Origin: JAOSJT01 sp035362335
GTDB lineage: Bacteria; Bacteroidota; Ignavibacteria; SZUA-365
Reading direction: 5' to 3'
DNA: 64,000 nucleotides
Assembly (NCBI GenBank): GCA_035362335.1
Contig: DAOSDL010000006.1
Coordinates: forward strand, 95,098 to 159,097
In this document: in pieces, positions 1 to 8,141 of the stretch
How the letters are laid out: each line of letters starts with the position of its first letter
Position numbering within the stretch: the first letter of the stretch is position 1
Made by a program: the position numbers and the translations under genes
Notes under the pieces: generated by a model
Told to the model about the DNA's origin: nothing
The model's database searches: none
The model's input: only the letters and a program-made list of their open reading frames with translations

Positions 1-1
1 G

Positions 2-220
2 GTGCTGTTCGAGCACGGAGACGGTCAGCTGGCCGAGGGATATTCGGAGAATTACGTCCGTGTGCAGGTTCCCTGGCAAGCGGGTCTCGAACACCGCATC
101 GCCGATGTGCGCATCGAAGCCGTGCGCGGCGAGGTGGTGACGGGCACGCTGCTGGACGAGGCACTGCGCGGCCGTTGGATTCCCCTACGCGTGCTGAGCG
201 ACGGCGCTTCGCGGAGCTGA
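2..220 (+). CDS. mtaB: MtaB-type tRNA methylthiotransferase, C-terminal end (partial)
   Basis: Only the last 72 codons are present; the gene enters from the left edge. The visible part has the C-terminal beta-rich region typical of MtaB, the radical-SAM enzyme that methylthiolates t6A37 of tRNAs: a VLFE segment, then GYSENYVRVQVP, then a conserved V-TGTLL strand near the end. The Fe-S and radical-SAM domains would lie outside the window, so the assignment rests on this tail alone. MiaB or RimO, which end in a related TRAM domain, are less likely because the GYxxNYxxV pattern is more MtaB-like. Confidence 0.6.
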   Translation: MLFEHGDGQLAEGYSENYVRVQVPWQAGLEHRIADVRIEAVRGEVVTGTLLDEALRGRWIPLRVLSDGASRS

Positions 221-403
221 CAGTCCTTTTCTTCCCTCTCCCTCTCTTCGCGCACCATTGCGCATGCACATCCCTATCCCCGGTCCCATGTGCGAATGCC
301 CGGAACTTCGCTTCGCGCCTTGCGTGTTGCACAACAACATGACGCGCGCCTGACAGTGGCGCCGCATCACAGACGCAGCACATGAATGACCATGGAGGAT
401 ACG

Positions 404-1321
404 ATGAACGAAGCAGGGAAGTGGACGGCGAGGGACATCCCCGATCAACAAGGCAAGATAATGATGGTGACCGGTGCGAGTTCCGGTATCGGCTTTGTCG
501 CGGCGCGCGAACTCGCGGGTCGCGGTGCGCATGTCATACTCGCCGTGCGTGACGCAGGCAAGGGCGAGGCGGCGATGCGCCGCATTCTCGAAGCGCATGC
601 GGACGCCTCGCTGGAGCTTCAGCTGCTGGATCTGGCGGATCTGCGCTCGGTGCGCAACGCGGCCGCGATGGTGCGCGCGAGGCATCCGCGCCTGGATGTG
701 CTGCTGAACAATGCGGGTGTTATGATTCCGCCGCTGACGCGCACCGCGCAGGGCTTTGAATTGCAGATGGGAGTGAACCACCTCGGGCATTTCGCCCTGA
801 CCACCGCGTTGCTCGACACGCTTGAAGCGGCACCCGCTGCGCGCGTGGTGACCGTGAGCAGCGGTGCGCATAAAATCGGCCGCATCGATTTCGAAGACCT
901 GCACTGGACGCGCCGCCGCTACAATGCCTGGCGGGCGTATGCCGACAGCAAGCAGGCGAATCTGCTGTTCACGCTGGAACTGCAACGCCGCCTTGCCGCG
1001 CGCGCCTCGCGCTGCATCGCCGTGGCGGCGCATCCGGGGGTGAGCATGACCGAACTGCAGCGGCATTCCGCTACGCTCGTGTGGATGAGCAAACTCATCG
1101 CGCACGATGTGGAAACAGCCGCGCTGCCGTCGCTGCGCGCGGCTACCGATCCCGGCGTACGCGGCGGCGAATATTTTGGTCCGGGTAAAATGTTCGAGCT
1201 GCGGGGCACACCGGAGCGCGTGCGTCCCATGGCACATGCGCGCGACGAGGCCGTTGCCGAGCGTCTTTGGCAGTTGTCGGAAGAGGCCACGGAGCGGATG
1301 GAAGCGCTGGCGGCGCAGTGA
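404..1321 (+). CDS. Short-chain dehydrogenase/reductase (retinol-dehydrogenase-like)
   Basis: A 305-residue classical SDR, a cytoplasmic NAD(P)-dependent oxidoreductase. The dinucleotide-binding motif TGASSGIG is at residues 23-30, NNAG at 102-105, a catalytic Ser in VTVSSG near 152, and Tyr179-x3-Lys183 in YADSK. The length and the LDLADLRSV segment resemble the retinol dehydrogenase/WW-oxidoreductase-like branch; the substrate cannot be read from sequence. I chose the ATG at 404 over the in-frame ATG at 386 because a GGAGG box at 394-398 sits five bases upstream of it. It is followed, about 110 bases later, by the lysine-ketoglutarate reductase-like gene on the same strand, without obvious functional linkage. 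Confidence 0.85.
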   Translation: MNEAGKWTARDIPDQQGKIMMVTGASSGIGFVAARELAGRGAHVILAVRDAGKGEAAMRRILEAHADASLELQLLDLADLRSVRNAAAMVRARHPRLDVLLNNAGVMIPPLTRTAQGFELQMGVNHLGHFALTTALLDTLEAAPAARVVTVSSGAHKIGRIDFEDLHWTRRRYNAWRAYADSKQANLLFTLELQRRLAARASRCIAVAAHPGVSMTELQRHSATLVWMSKLIAHDVETAALPSLRAATDPGVRGGEYFGPGKMFELRGTPERVRPMAHARDEAVAERLWQLSEEATERMEALAAQ

Positions 1322-1434
1322 TATCGGATACGGCGGTTGGCAATCTCGCCGTCCCGTTGTACCTTACTCTGTTGAACACTGGGAGAGTAAATTCCCCGCA
1401 GTAACCAGGGTTGTACAGTGGAGTATCAGGCCGC

Positions 1435-2748
1435 ATGTTGCATTGCATCGGAATTCGCAAGGAAACCAAAGACCACACCGAACGCCGCGTTCCGCTCGTG
1501 CCCGAGCAGGTGGCACGTCTGCATCGGGATCACGGGCTGCGCATACTCGTCGAGCCGATGGAAAATCGCATTTTCAGCGACGAGGAATTTCGCGCGGCGG
1601 GAGCCGAATTGACGGAGGATCTCTCCGACGCCAACATCATTATCGGCGTCAAGGAAATCCATCCCCGCTACATGCTGGACGACAAGGCCTATCTGTTTTT
1701 TTCCCACACCATCAAGGCGCAGTCCTACAACATGGGCATGCTGCGCCACATGCTCGAGCATCATCTGACACTGCTCGACTATGAATTGATTCGCGACGAA
1801 CGGAACCGCCGCCTGGTGTTTTTCGGTAACTTCGCCGGGCTGGCCGGCATGATCGACACGCTGTGGGCCCTGGGCAAGCGTCTCGACGCGCAGGGCATCG
1901 CTTCGCCGTTCTCGCGCATCCGCTACGCGTCGGAGTATGGTTTGCTGGAGCACGCCGAACAAGGCATACGCGAGGTGGGCGAAGTGATACGCCGCGATGG
2001 TCTGCCTCCCGCGCTGGTGCCTTTCGTCACCGGTTTCACCGGCTATGGAAATGTGTCGAAGGGCGCGCAGTCGCTGTACGAGCTGCTGCCCGTCGAGCAT
2101 ATCGCCGCCGGTGACCTCGAGGCGTTCATGCGTGGCGGACGATTTTCCGATCGCGTGGTGTACAGTGTGGAGTTCCGCGAGGAGGATTTGGTCGCGCGCA
2201 TCGACGATTCATCCGCCTTCGATCTTCAGGAGTACTACACGCATCCCGAGCGCTATCGTGGAGTGTTCGACGCGTACCTTCCGCATCTCAGCGTTCTTGT
2301 CAACGGCATTTACTGGGACGAACGCTTTCCGCGGCTGCTTTCGCTGGAGGCGGCGCGGGCGCTGTGGGCGCAGGGTATGCCACGGCTGCGCGCCATAGGC
2401 GACATCAGTTGCGACATCGACGGCTCGGTGCAGCTCACCGTGAAGGGCACCACCTCCGACAATCCCGTGTACGTCCACGACCCGCTGACGGGCGTGGTGA
2501 CGGACGGTTGGGAAGGGGAGCGTGGCCCGGTGATACTCGCCGTGGACAAACTTCCCACGGAGTTGCCGCGCGAGGCCTCCATCGCTTTCGGCATGTCGCT
2601 CGAGCCGTTCATCCCGGCACTTGCGCGCGCGGACTTCAGCCACTCCTTCGACGACATTGCGCTCCCGCCCGAGCTGCGCCGCGCAGTGATCGCGCACAAG
2701 GGCGTGCTGACGCCGGATCATGCGCATTTGGAGAGCCATCTGCCGTGA
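1435..2748 (+). CDS. Lysine-ketoglutarate reductase-like protein (saccharopine/alanine dehydrogenase superfamily)
   Basis: A 437-residue protein starting with the alanine dehydrogenase/PNT N-terminal fold (IGIRKETKDHTERRVPL). It continues through GNFAGLAGMIDTLWALG and VTGFTGYGNVSKGAQ to a C-terminal part with DISCDIDGS and the LPREAS motif typical of the lysine-2-oxoglutarate reductase half of eukaryotic AASS. The family forms saccharopine from lysine and 2-oxoglutarate, or carries out related reductive condensations. The saccharopine dehydrogenase half is missing and no partner gene is visible nearby. An in-frame TTG at 1411 would extend the protein by eight residues; the ATG at 1435 starts exactly at the conserved domain. 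Activity is inferred from family only. Confidence 0.7.
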   Translation: MLHCIGIRKETKDHTERRVPLVPEQVARLHRDHGLRILVEPMENRIFSDEEFRAAGAELTEDLSDANIIIGVKEIHPRYMLDDKAYLFFSHTIKAQSYNMGMLRHMLEHHLTLLDYELIRDERNRRLVFFGNFAGLAGMIDTLWALGKRLDAQGIASPFSRIRYASEYGLLEHAEQGIREVGEVIRRDGLPPALVPFVTGFTGYGNVSKGAQSLYELLPVEHIAAGDLEAFMRGGRFSDRVVYSVEFREEDLVARIDDSSAFDLQEYYTHPERYRGVFDAYLPHLSVLVNGIYWDERFPRLLSLEAARALWAQGMPRLRAIGDISCDIDGSVQLTVKGTTSDNPVYVHDPLTGVVTDGWEGERGPVILAVDKLPTELPREASIAFGMSLEPFIPALARADFSHSFDDIALPPELRRAVIAHKGVLTPDHAHLESHLP

Positions 2749-2788
2749 TCACTGTGTGAGTACATCGGTGTGAATTACACAGTGTAAA

Positions 2789-2933
2789 AACCACAGATTG
2801 CCCAGATTATACACAGATTAGCACAGATTATTCGCTGAAGTCCACCAGGATCCGAGCAGTAGCCGCAGGGGAAGTAATCCAACCGCCGCTGTCAGCGACA
2901 TAGCGACTTGTGCATCCTTGCGTCTTTGCGTTA
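2789..2933. repeat. 145-bp direct repeat, copy A
   Basis: This copy matches 3973-4117 over 145 positions with three mismatches by eye. It begins with four CACAGATT-like octamers and continues through a unique block to the end of TCTTTGCGTTA. The two copies enclose the methyltransferase gene at 2945-3646. Confidence 0.9.
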
Positions 2934-2944
2934 TTCCCGCGCGA

Positions 2945-3646
2945 TCAACCTCGCAACAATTTCTTGTACTTCAGGAAATAGCGTTTGAGGACATTCACAA
3001 GCGGCCGGGCCAGGCCGAGGGGTTGCAACACCACCATGCTCCCATGAAATATGTTCTGTGAGAGCTTCCTCCGCATGGACTCCGCCGGTTTGGGGGCGGT
3101 ATCGATGTGAACATACATAATGGTCCAATAGCTACCCTTTATGATATGTTTTTCGCCCCAGTTGTATCGATCAAAAAAGTTGCTCGTGATATAGGTTTGA
3201 TGAATTTCCAGCGGATTGCCGTAGGTTTCCTCCTGGAAAATATCATGAAGCGGACAAATGATTATGATGTGTCTGAAGGTGCGATGACATTGCTTGATTA
3301 CCGCATGAATTTCGGTGGGCTTCAAATGTTCCAGAACGTCGCCGAAGATAGCCACATCGTACATCTGTGAGTCCTTGCGCACCCAGTCCTGAAGTAGCGC
3401 ATGGTGAACTTCATCGTACGGGCCTTCATCGCGGAGCATGCTTGCTGTTTTTTCCGATCCCTCCACGGCCACAAGGCGTACGTCGCTTTGGAGCACCTCC
3501 CGCGCAATTCTTCCGTTTTTCCCGCCGCCGGCACCGAAATCGACGATGTGGGTAGGCCGCAATACCTCAAGTTGCCGAGCGAGAATGTAGTCGCAATACG
3601 ACACACTGCTTCCGAATTGCTGTGCCACGGTATCCTGGTATGACAT
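2945..3646 (-). CDS. SAM-dependent methyltransferase
   Basis: A 233-residue class I methyltransferase. Motif I is IVDFGAGGGKNG at about residues 33-44, an acidic residue of motif II is in VAVEGS at about 60, and a motif IV-like segment VAIFGDVLEHL lies near 97-107. The C-terminal region is basic and may be a membrane- or nucleic-acid-associating tail. A GGAG box lies ten bases upstream of the ATG. The substrate is unknown; methyltransferases of this shape often act on sugars or lipids. The gene is enclosed by an almost perfect 145-bp direct repeat and preceded by a palindromic repeat shared with two other island modules. That pattern suggests insertion or cassette-like movement rather than a long-resident gene. 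Confidence 0.75.
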   Translation of the reverse strand: MSYQDTVAQQFGSSVSYCDYILARQLEVLRPTHIVDFGAGGGKNGRIAREVLQSDVRLVAVEGSEKTASMLRDEGPYDEVHHALLQDWVRKDSQMYDVAIFGDVLEHLKPTEIHAVIKQCHRTFRHIIIICPLHDIFQEETYGNPLEIHQTYITSNFFDRYNWGEKHIIKGSYWTIMYVHIDTAPKPAESMRRKLSQNIFHGSMVVLQPLGLARPLVNVLKRYFLKYKKLLRG

Positions 3647-3782
3647 CGGCTGATTTCTCCAAATAGGTCGAATGTTTGAGCCCGGCGGTCCCGACCGCTG
3701 CAGGCGGCTGTTGGATTGCGCTTTGCTATCCCGTCGTAATCACCCTGCCCCGGTTTCGATGCGGTGCATTGGTCCACAGGTA

Positions 3783-3874
3783 CTTGTCCGAATACTTTAG
3801 GCGAATCGGGCAATATTGTGCGCAATATATCGCTTCCTTTGCAGGGGTGCAAAAAGATCATCAAGACACGGTTT
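3783..3874. repeat. Palindromic island repeat, copy 1
   Basis: A 92-bp element with the core CAATATTGTGCGCAATATAT; ATATTG and CAATAT form a six-base inverted repeat around TGCG, and the outer GCGA/TCGC bases extend the symmetry. Nearly the same 92 bp recur at 11677-11768, and the core recurs at 17639-17710. This copy lies 136 bases upstream of the methyltransferase start. Confidence 0.85.
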
Positions 3875-3972
3875 CAAAACCACAGTCTCTCATGTTCCTT
3901 CGTCACACCCGGGAGAATGAAAACGGTGCGGGTGCCATGATTATTGTTGGAGTGGATGTGACAGAGGGGGAG

Positions 3973-4117
3973 AACCACAGATTGCACAGATTATACACAG
4001 ATTAGCACAGATTATTCGCTGAAGTCCACCAGGATCCGAGCAGTAGCCGCAGGGGAAGCAATCCAACCGCCGCTGTCAGCGAGATAGCGACTTGTGCATC
4101 CTTGCGTCTTTGCGTTA
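3973..4117. repeat. 145-bp direct repeat, copy B
   Basis: The partner of 2789-2933, in the same orientation. It ends 12 bases before the stop codon of the DUF1801 gene. Its preceding bases (GGGGGAGAACC) also resemble those before the CACAGATT repeat near 34648. Confidence 0.9.
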
Positions 4118-4129
4118 CGCGTCTGTGCG

Positions 4130-4561
4130 TTACACCTCCGAGCTCGAGCCATAGCGCCGCAGCGCCTCCGTGGCCGCCAGAGCGATGAGTGCCTCGAGGA
4201 CATTCACATCGAGATCCGCGAGGCGTTTGAAGTAGAGGCAGGACTTGCCCATCTTGTGCTTCCCGAGCACGGACAGGAGTTCCGCTTGCCCGGGATCGTC
4301 CACGCCGAGGTACACCACGAGGTCTCTGCCGCGCACGGCAAAAGCCGCGAGCGGCGCCTCGCCCGAGTGCCCGCTTTCATATCGGTAGGTGTAGGATCCA
4401 AAGCCCACGATACTTGGTCCCCACATGTACGGTTTCTGCCCCGTCACCCGCTCGCACATGTCCAGGAGCGCCCTGCAGTCATGCATTTGCTCAGCGTTGG
4501 CTCTCGCCGCGAGGTACTCCTCGACGCTCGCGCCGGTGGGTTTGGTTTTTGGAGTTGGCAT
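4130..4561 (-). CDS. DUF1801 domain protein
   Basis: A 143-residue cytoplasmic protein with the hallmarks of DUF1801 (YdhG-like): a helical N-terminus, the segment MWGPSIVGFGSY near residues 46-57, YRYESGHSGE, a central RDLVVYLGVD strand and the C-terminal GKHKMGKSCLYFKRLADLD motif. The molecular function of the family is not established. The gene lies between the type I restriction operon and the methyltransferase, in the same direction but separated from both by repeat elements, so it is probably its own unit. The domain assignment is firm; a role in defence would be guesswork. Confidence 0.85.
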   Translation of the reverse strand: MPTPKTKPTGASVEEYLAARANAEQMHDCRALLDMCERVTGQKPYMWGPSIVGFGSYTYRYESGHSGEAPLAAFAVRGRDLVVYLGVDDPGQAELLSVLGKHKMGKSCLYFKRLADLDVNVLEALIALAATEALRRYGSSSEV

Positions 4562-4628
4562 GGTGGACTCGCTGAATTGTAATGCTATGAAGCGAAGCGC
4601 ATTATGCGTGCGAACAATGTAGTTTCAA

Positions 4629-4670
4629 AACCACAGATTGCACAGATTTCACACAGATTAGCACAGATGG
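4629..4670. repeat. CACAGATT repeat cluster
   Basis: Four spaced CACAGATT-like octamers, starting with AACCACAGATTGCACAGATT, lie between the 3' end of hsdR and the start of the DUF1801 gene. The following bases (GATGGATCGTG) match those after the copy at 11772-11813. Confidence 0.85.
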
Positions 4671-4742
4671 ATCGTGCAAGGTGGCGGAGTTCGGAGTGAA
4701 TGCCTGTCTCTCTTTGGGGTGTTTATTTGTGCAAATGATGCT

Positions 4743-7700
4743 TTAAACCGCTCCACCGACACCTTTGAACTTCTCCACGAACGTCGTGATTTTCTGGAAG
4801 ACGTTCTGCTTCTTGATCAGGTATTGCGGGTTCAGCGGGCTCATTTTGGGCAGGATGGCATTGAGTTCCGTGCCGCTGTCGCTCGCGAATTCCCGCTTTA
4901 ATGAGGCGGTGATATAGCGCCTGGCCGCCTCCGCATTCAAGTTCTCGGCGGTGATCAACTCTTGCGCTTCACGCTGCTGTTCCGCGCGGGCAAAGGCAAA
5001 GAAGGCCTCGATCACACTTGCCTTGTCGACAATCTGGTCCAGATCGGTCTGGTTGATGAAATCGACCAGGAGACTTTCTTTGGCACGGTTGCCGAGACTC
5101 GCGCGAATCACGCGACGCACTTCATCAACCAGTCCCGACTTGGTCTTGATGTTCTTGTTGTGCTCGAAGATGAGTTCCAGAATGTAGTCGAGATTGATTT
5201 CCTGCGACTTCAGAAGATCAATCTCGAATACCACGTCGTCCCAGTCGATGGAGGACTTGTCCGTGTCATCCGAGGATTGTTGCCGACGAAGCCACTCGCG
5301 CACGTCGTTGTACGTGGATCGGTAATCCTGGATTGCTCGTTCCGACGGTATCGTAATTTTTTGAAGCGCGGCCAGGTCTTCATCACTCAAATAATGCTGT
5401 GCCTTGAACTGCTCGACTGCGACGGGGTCGCTCGTGTCAAGGCCTTGCAGTGCCTTCAGACTCGTGAACTCATCGAAGTGTTGAAGGACATTCTCGATGC
5501 GCAAGTATTCTCCGAAGAGCTTCACGAATGCTTTCTTGTCTGCCTCCTTCTCGATGGTGGAGGGGTCGGGAAAGCGCTGCTCCAACTCACGCACCACATC
5601 CATAAAACCACGCCGCGCCTCACCGGTCAGCACATCGGTAAAGCCTTCCATGTACTCCTTGTAGCTCTTCTCCAGCACCACGTTCTTGGTGTTATTGTCA
5701 CCGAACAATGTGATCGCGTCGATGGTGGCCTGCTCCAGGTTGCGGAAGGTGACGATGTTGCCAAAGGTTTTTGTGGCGTCAAAAATGCGGTTGGTGCGCG
5801 AATAGGCCTGAATGAGGCCGTGGTAACGCAGATTTTTGTCGACAAACAAGGTGTTCAGCATGGGGGCGTCAAAGCCGGTGAGGAACATGCCCACCACAAT
5901 CAACAGGTCGATCTCCCTGGCCTTCACCTGCTTGGCGAGATCGCGGTAGTAGTTCTGAAAGCCATTGCTGTCCACGCTGAAGTTCGTCTTGAACAGCGCG
6001 TTGTAGTCCGCAATGGCTGCGCTCAGAAACTCTTTGGCGCTGAGGCTCATGGCGGAGACATCAAAACTTTCATCCTGAATGTCGCCGATCGCATCCTGCT
6101 CCTCGTTCGCGGCAAATGAGAAAATGGTGGCCACCCGCAATGGCTTGTCGCTGTCTTTCTGTAGTTCCCGGAAGGATTCGTAGTACAGTTTGGCGGCGTC
6201 CACGCTGCTGACCGCGAACATGGCGTTGAACCCCGCGGTGCCGGTCTGGAGGCGGCGGGTTTTCTGACGATAGTTTTTCAGAATGTACTGGGTGATCTCA
6301 CGAATACGCTCCGGGTGCAGCAGCGCCTGCTTGTTTTCCGCCGCGCTGAGCGTTCGTTCATCCAGCTCGCTTTCCATGGCCTTGAACTGTGGGCGTACAT
6401 CGTTGTAGTCCACCTTGAACTTCAGCACTTTTTCGTCGCGAATGGCGTCGGTAATCACGTAGGAATGAAGTTCGCGGCCAAATACACTGGCCGTGGTTTC
6501 CGCGCCCAAGGCATTCTGGGGGAAGATCGGGGTGCCGGTGAAGCCGAACTGATAGAATTTCTTGAACTTCTTTTTCAGGTTCTTCTGCGCTTCGCCGAAC
6601 TGACTGCGATGACACTCGTCGAATATGAACACCACCTGCTTGCTGTAAACGGGCAGTTCGCTTTCACCCTTCATCAGATTGTTGAGTTTCTGGATGGTGG
6701 TGACGATGATCTTGTTGTCGTCCTTGTTCAGATTGCGCTTCAAGCCGGCGGTGCTGTCGGAACCATTGACGCTGTCCGGGGAAAAGCGTTGGTATTCCTT
6801 CATGGTCTGATAGTCGAGATCCTTGCGGTCGACGACGAAAAACACCTTGTCGATGAAAGCAAGCTCGGTGGCCAAGCGCGCCGCCTTGAAGCTGGTCAAG
6901 GTCTTGCCCGAGCCGGTTGTGTGCCAGATATAACCGCCGCTTTCCGTTTTGCTCCAGTTTTTCGTCTGCCAAGCGCTGTTGATTTTCCACAGAATGCGTT
7001 CGGTGGCGGCAATCTGATAGGGACGCATGACCAACAGGGTGTTGCTGACATCGAATACCGAATAATGCAGCAGTACGCTGAGCAGTGTCCTTTTCTGGAA
7101 AAAGGTGGCGGTGAAGTCCTTCAAGTCCTTGATCAGCGAGTTGTCCGACTTCGCCCAGTTCATGGTGAAGTCGAAGCTGTTCTTGTTGCGCTGCGTGGTG
7201 TTGGCGAAATACCGGCTGTCCGTGCCGTTGGAGATCACGAATAGTTGCAGATACTTGAACAGGGAATGCTCGCTGTTGAAGCTCTCCTTGCTGTAGCGAT
7301 GCACCTGATTGAAGGCTTCACGAATCGCCACGCCGCGCTTTTTCAGTTCCACCTGCACCAGAGGCAGACCATTGACAAGAATCGTCACGTCGTAGCGATT
7401 GGCGTGGCTGCCCGTCTGCTCGAACTGCTTGATCACCTGTAGCTGGTTTCGGGCAATGTTCCTTTTGTCCAGTAGATAGATGTTCTGTATATGGCCATCG
7501 TCAAACACAAAGTCGTGAATGTAATCGTCGTGAATCTTGCGGGTTTTCTCGACGATGCCATCACTGGGCTTGTCCAGCCAGGTTTCCACAAAGCGCAACC
7601 ACTCGCCGTCGGAGAACCGCACCTTGTTCAGCGTCTGCAAGGCGTTGCGTACATTGGCCAGCAGCTTTTCCGGCGTGTCCAGTTCGGGCGCGTATTCATA

Positions 7701-7841
7701 GCCCTGATTCCGCAAGTCCTGAATGAACTCCCGCTCCAGATCCGATTCGCTCTGGTAGTGTTCGTTGGCCTTCCATTCCCTGACGTATTTGTCCAGGACG
7801 ATGAAGTTTCTGGATTCGGCAATGGCCTTGTAGTCGCTCAT
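4743..7841 (-). CDS. hsdR: Type I restriction enzyme R subunit (EcoR124I-like)
   Basis: A 1032-residue motor and nuclease subunit of a type I restriction-modification complex; it translocates DNA and cleaves unmethylated DNA at a distance. The PD-(D/E)xK nuclease residues fall at Asp151, Glu165 and Lys167 (RYDVT...VELKK), the positions reported for EcoR124I HsdR. Superfamily 2 helicase motifs follow: TTGSGKT at 308-314, DECH at 408-411, then GFTGTPIF, the VGMFLTGFDAP segment and the SRTNRI motif. The length is normal for the type IC family and no disruption is seen. A purine-rich AAGGAAGGG sequence precedes the ATG. It is last in the - strand operon after hsdM, fic, hsdS and a rhuM fragment. 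Confidence 0.95.
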   Translation of the reverse strand: MSDYKAIAESRNFIVLDKYVREWKANEHYQSESDLEREFIQDLRNQGYEYAPELDTPEKLLANVRNALQTLNKVRFSDGEWLRFVETWLDKPSDGIVEKTRKIHDDYIHDFVFDDGHIQNIYLLDKRNIARNQLQVIKQFEQTGSHANRYDVTILVNGLPLVQVELKKRGVAIREAFNQVHRYSKESFNSEHSLFKYLQLFVISNGTDSRYFANTTQRNKNSFDFTMNWAKSDNSLIKDLKDFTATFFQKRTLLSVLLHYSVFDVSNTLLVMRPYQIAATERILWKINSAWQTKNWSKTESGGYIWHTTGSGKTLTSFKAARLATELAFIDKVFFVVDRKDLDYQTMKEYQRFSPDSVNGSDSTAGLKRNLNKDDNKIIVTTIQKLNNLMKGESELPVYSKQVVFIFDECHRSQFGEAQKNLKKKFKKFYQFGFTGTPIFPQNALGAETTASVFGRELHSYVITDAIRDEKVLKFKVDYNDVRPQFKAMESELDERTLSAAENKQALLHPERIREITQYILKNYRQKTRRLQTGTAGFNAMFAVSSVDAAKLYYESFRELQKDSDKPLRVATIFSFAANEEQDAIGDIQDESFDVSAMSLSAKEFLSAAIADYNALFKTNFSVDSNGFQNYYRDLAKQVKAREIDLLIVVGMFLTGFDAPMLNTLFVDKNLRYHGLIQAYSRTNRIFDATKTFGNIVTFRNLEQATIDAITLFGDNNTKNVVLEKSYKEYMEGFTDVLTGEARRGFMDVVRELEQRFPDPSTIEKEADKKAFVKLFGEYLRIENVLQHFDEFTSLKALQGLDTSDPVAVEQFKAQHYLSDEDLAALQKITIPSERAIQDYRSTYNDVREWLRRQQSSDDTDKSSIDWDDVVFEIDLLKSQEINLDYILELIFEHNKNIKTKSGLVDEVRRVIRASLGNRAKESLLVDFINQTDLDQIVDKASVIEAFFAFARAEQQREAQELITAENLNAEAARRYITASLKREFASDSGTELNAILPKMSPLNPQYLIKKQNVFQKITTFVEKFKGVGGAV

Positions 7842-7940
7842 TTTTCGGGGCCCTTCCTTTGCGGCGGTTTTTATTGCGCGGTCAAAATCGGATTCGATGG
7901 GTAGCCGCTAATTGAACTTTTCACCTCAGGCAACGGCTTT

Positions 7941-8129
7941 TCATGCAGCCAGCTTCAGTTGCTTGGAAATGGCCGGGACGCCCACACCAAACAACTCCGC
8001 CATGCGCTTTTGGGTCAGCCGGATGCTCTCATTGCCGAGCAGGACTTCGACGTTGACTGCGCCGTTGTGCGCGGTGTAGAGCAGGAATTCCGTGCTTTGC
8101 TCGCGTGAAGTGAGGTTGTGCTCGGGCAT
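7941..8129 (-). pseudogene. RhuM-family N-terminal fragment
   Basis: A 62-codon reading frame between hsdS and hsdR. It resembles the N-terminus of 'virulence protein RhuM' family members: a beta hairpin with VNVEVLLGNESIRLTQ, followed by the helix-turn-helix-like KRMAELFGVGVPAISKQLK. Full-length RhuM proteins are several times longer, and this frame stops right after the first helix-turn-helix. RhuM genes are known to occur within type I restriction operons, so the location fits a decayed cargo gene. A short functional DNA-binding peptide cannot be excluded. The stop codon of hsdS lies only 12 bases upstream. Confidence 0.6.
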
Positions 8130-8141
8130 GGTGGTTTCGCT

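Larger units (their letters stand above)
3647..4129. other. Gene-free, repeat-rich interval
   Basis: No credible gene is visible. The interval contains the first copy of the palindromic island repeat (3783-3874), a truncated CACAG-type fragment just after it, and copy B of the 145-bp direct repeat (3973-4117). The short ORFs across it run through repeat sequence and lack family resemblance. Confidence 0.7.

Noticed and set aside
2945..4117. Insertion sequence flanked by direct repeats
   Set aside because: The enclosed gene is a methyltransferase, not a transposase, and no terminal inverted repeats are visible.
2789..4670. CACAGATT clusters as a CRISPR array
   Set aside because: The octamers are too short, the gaps are about 1-4 bases and not spacer-like, and no cas genes are present.
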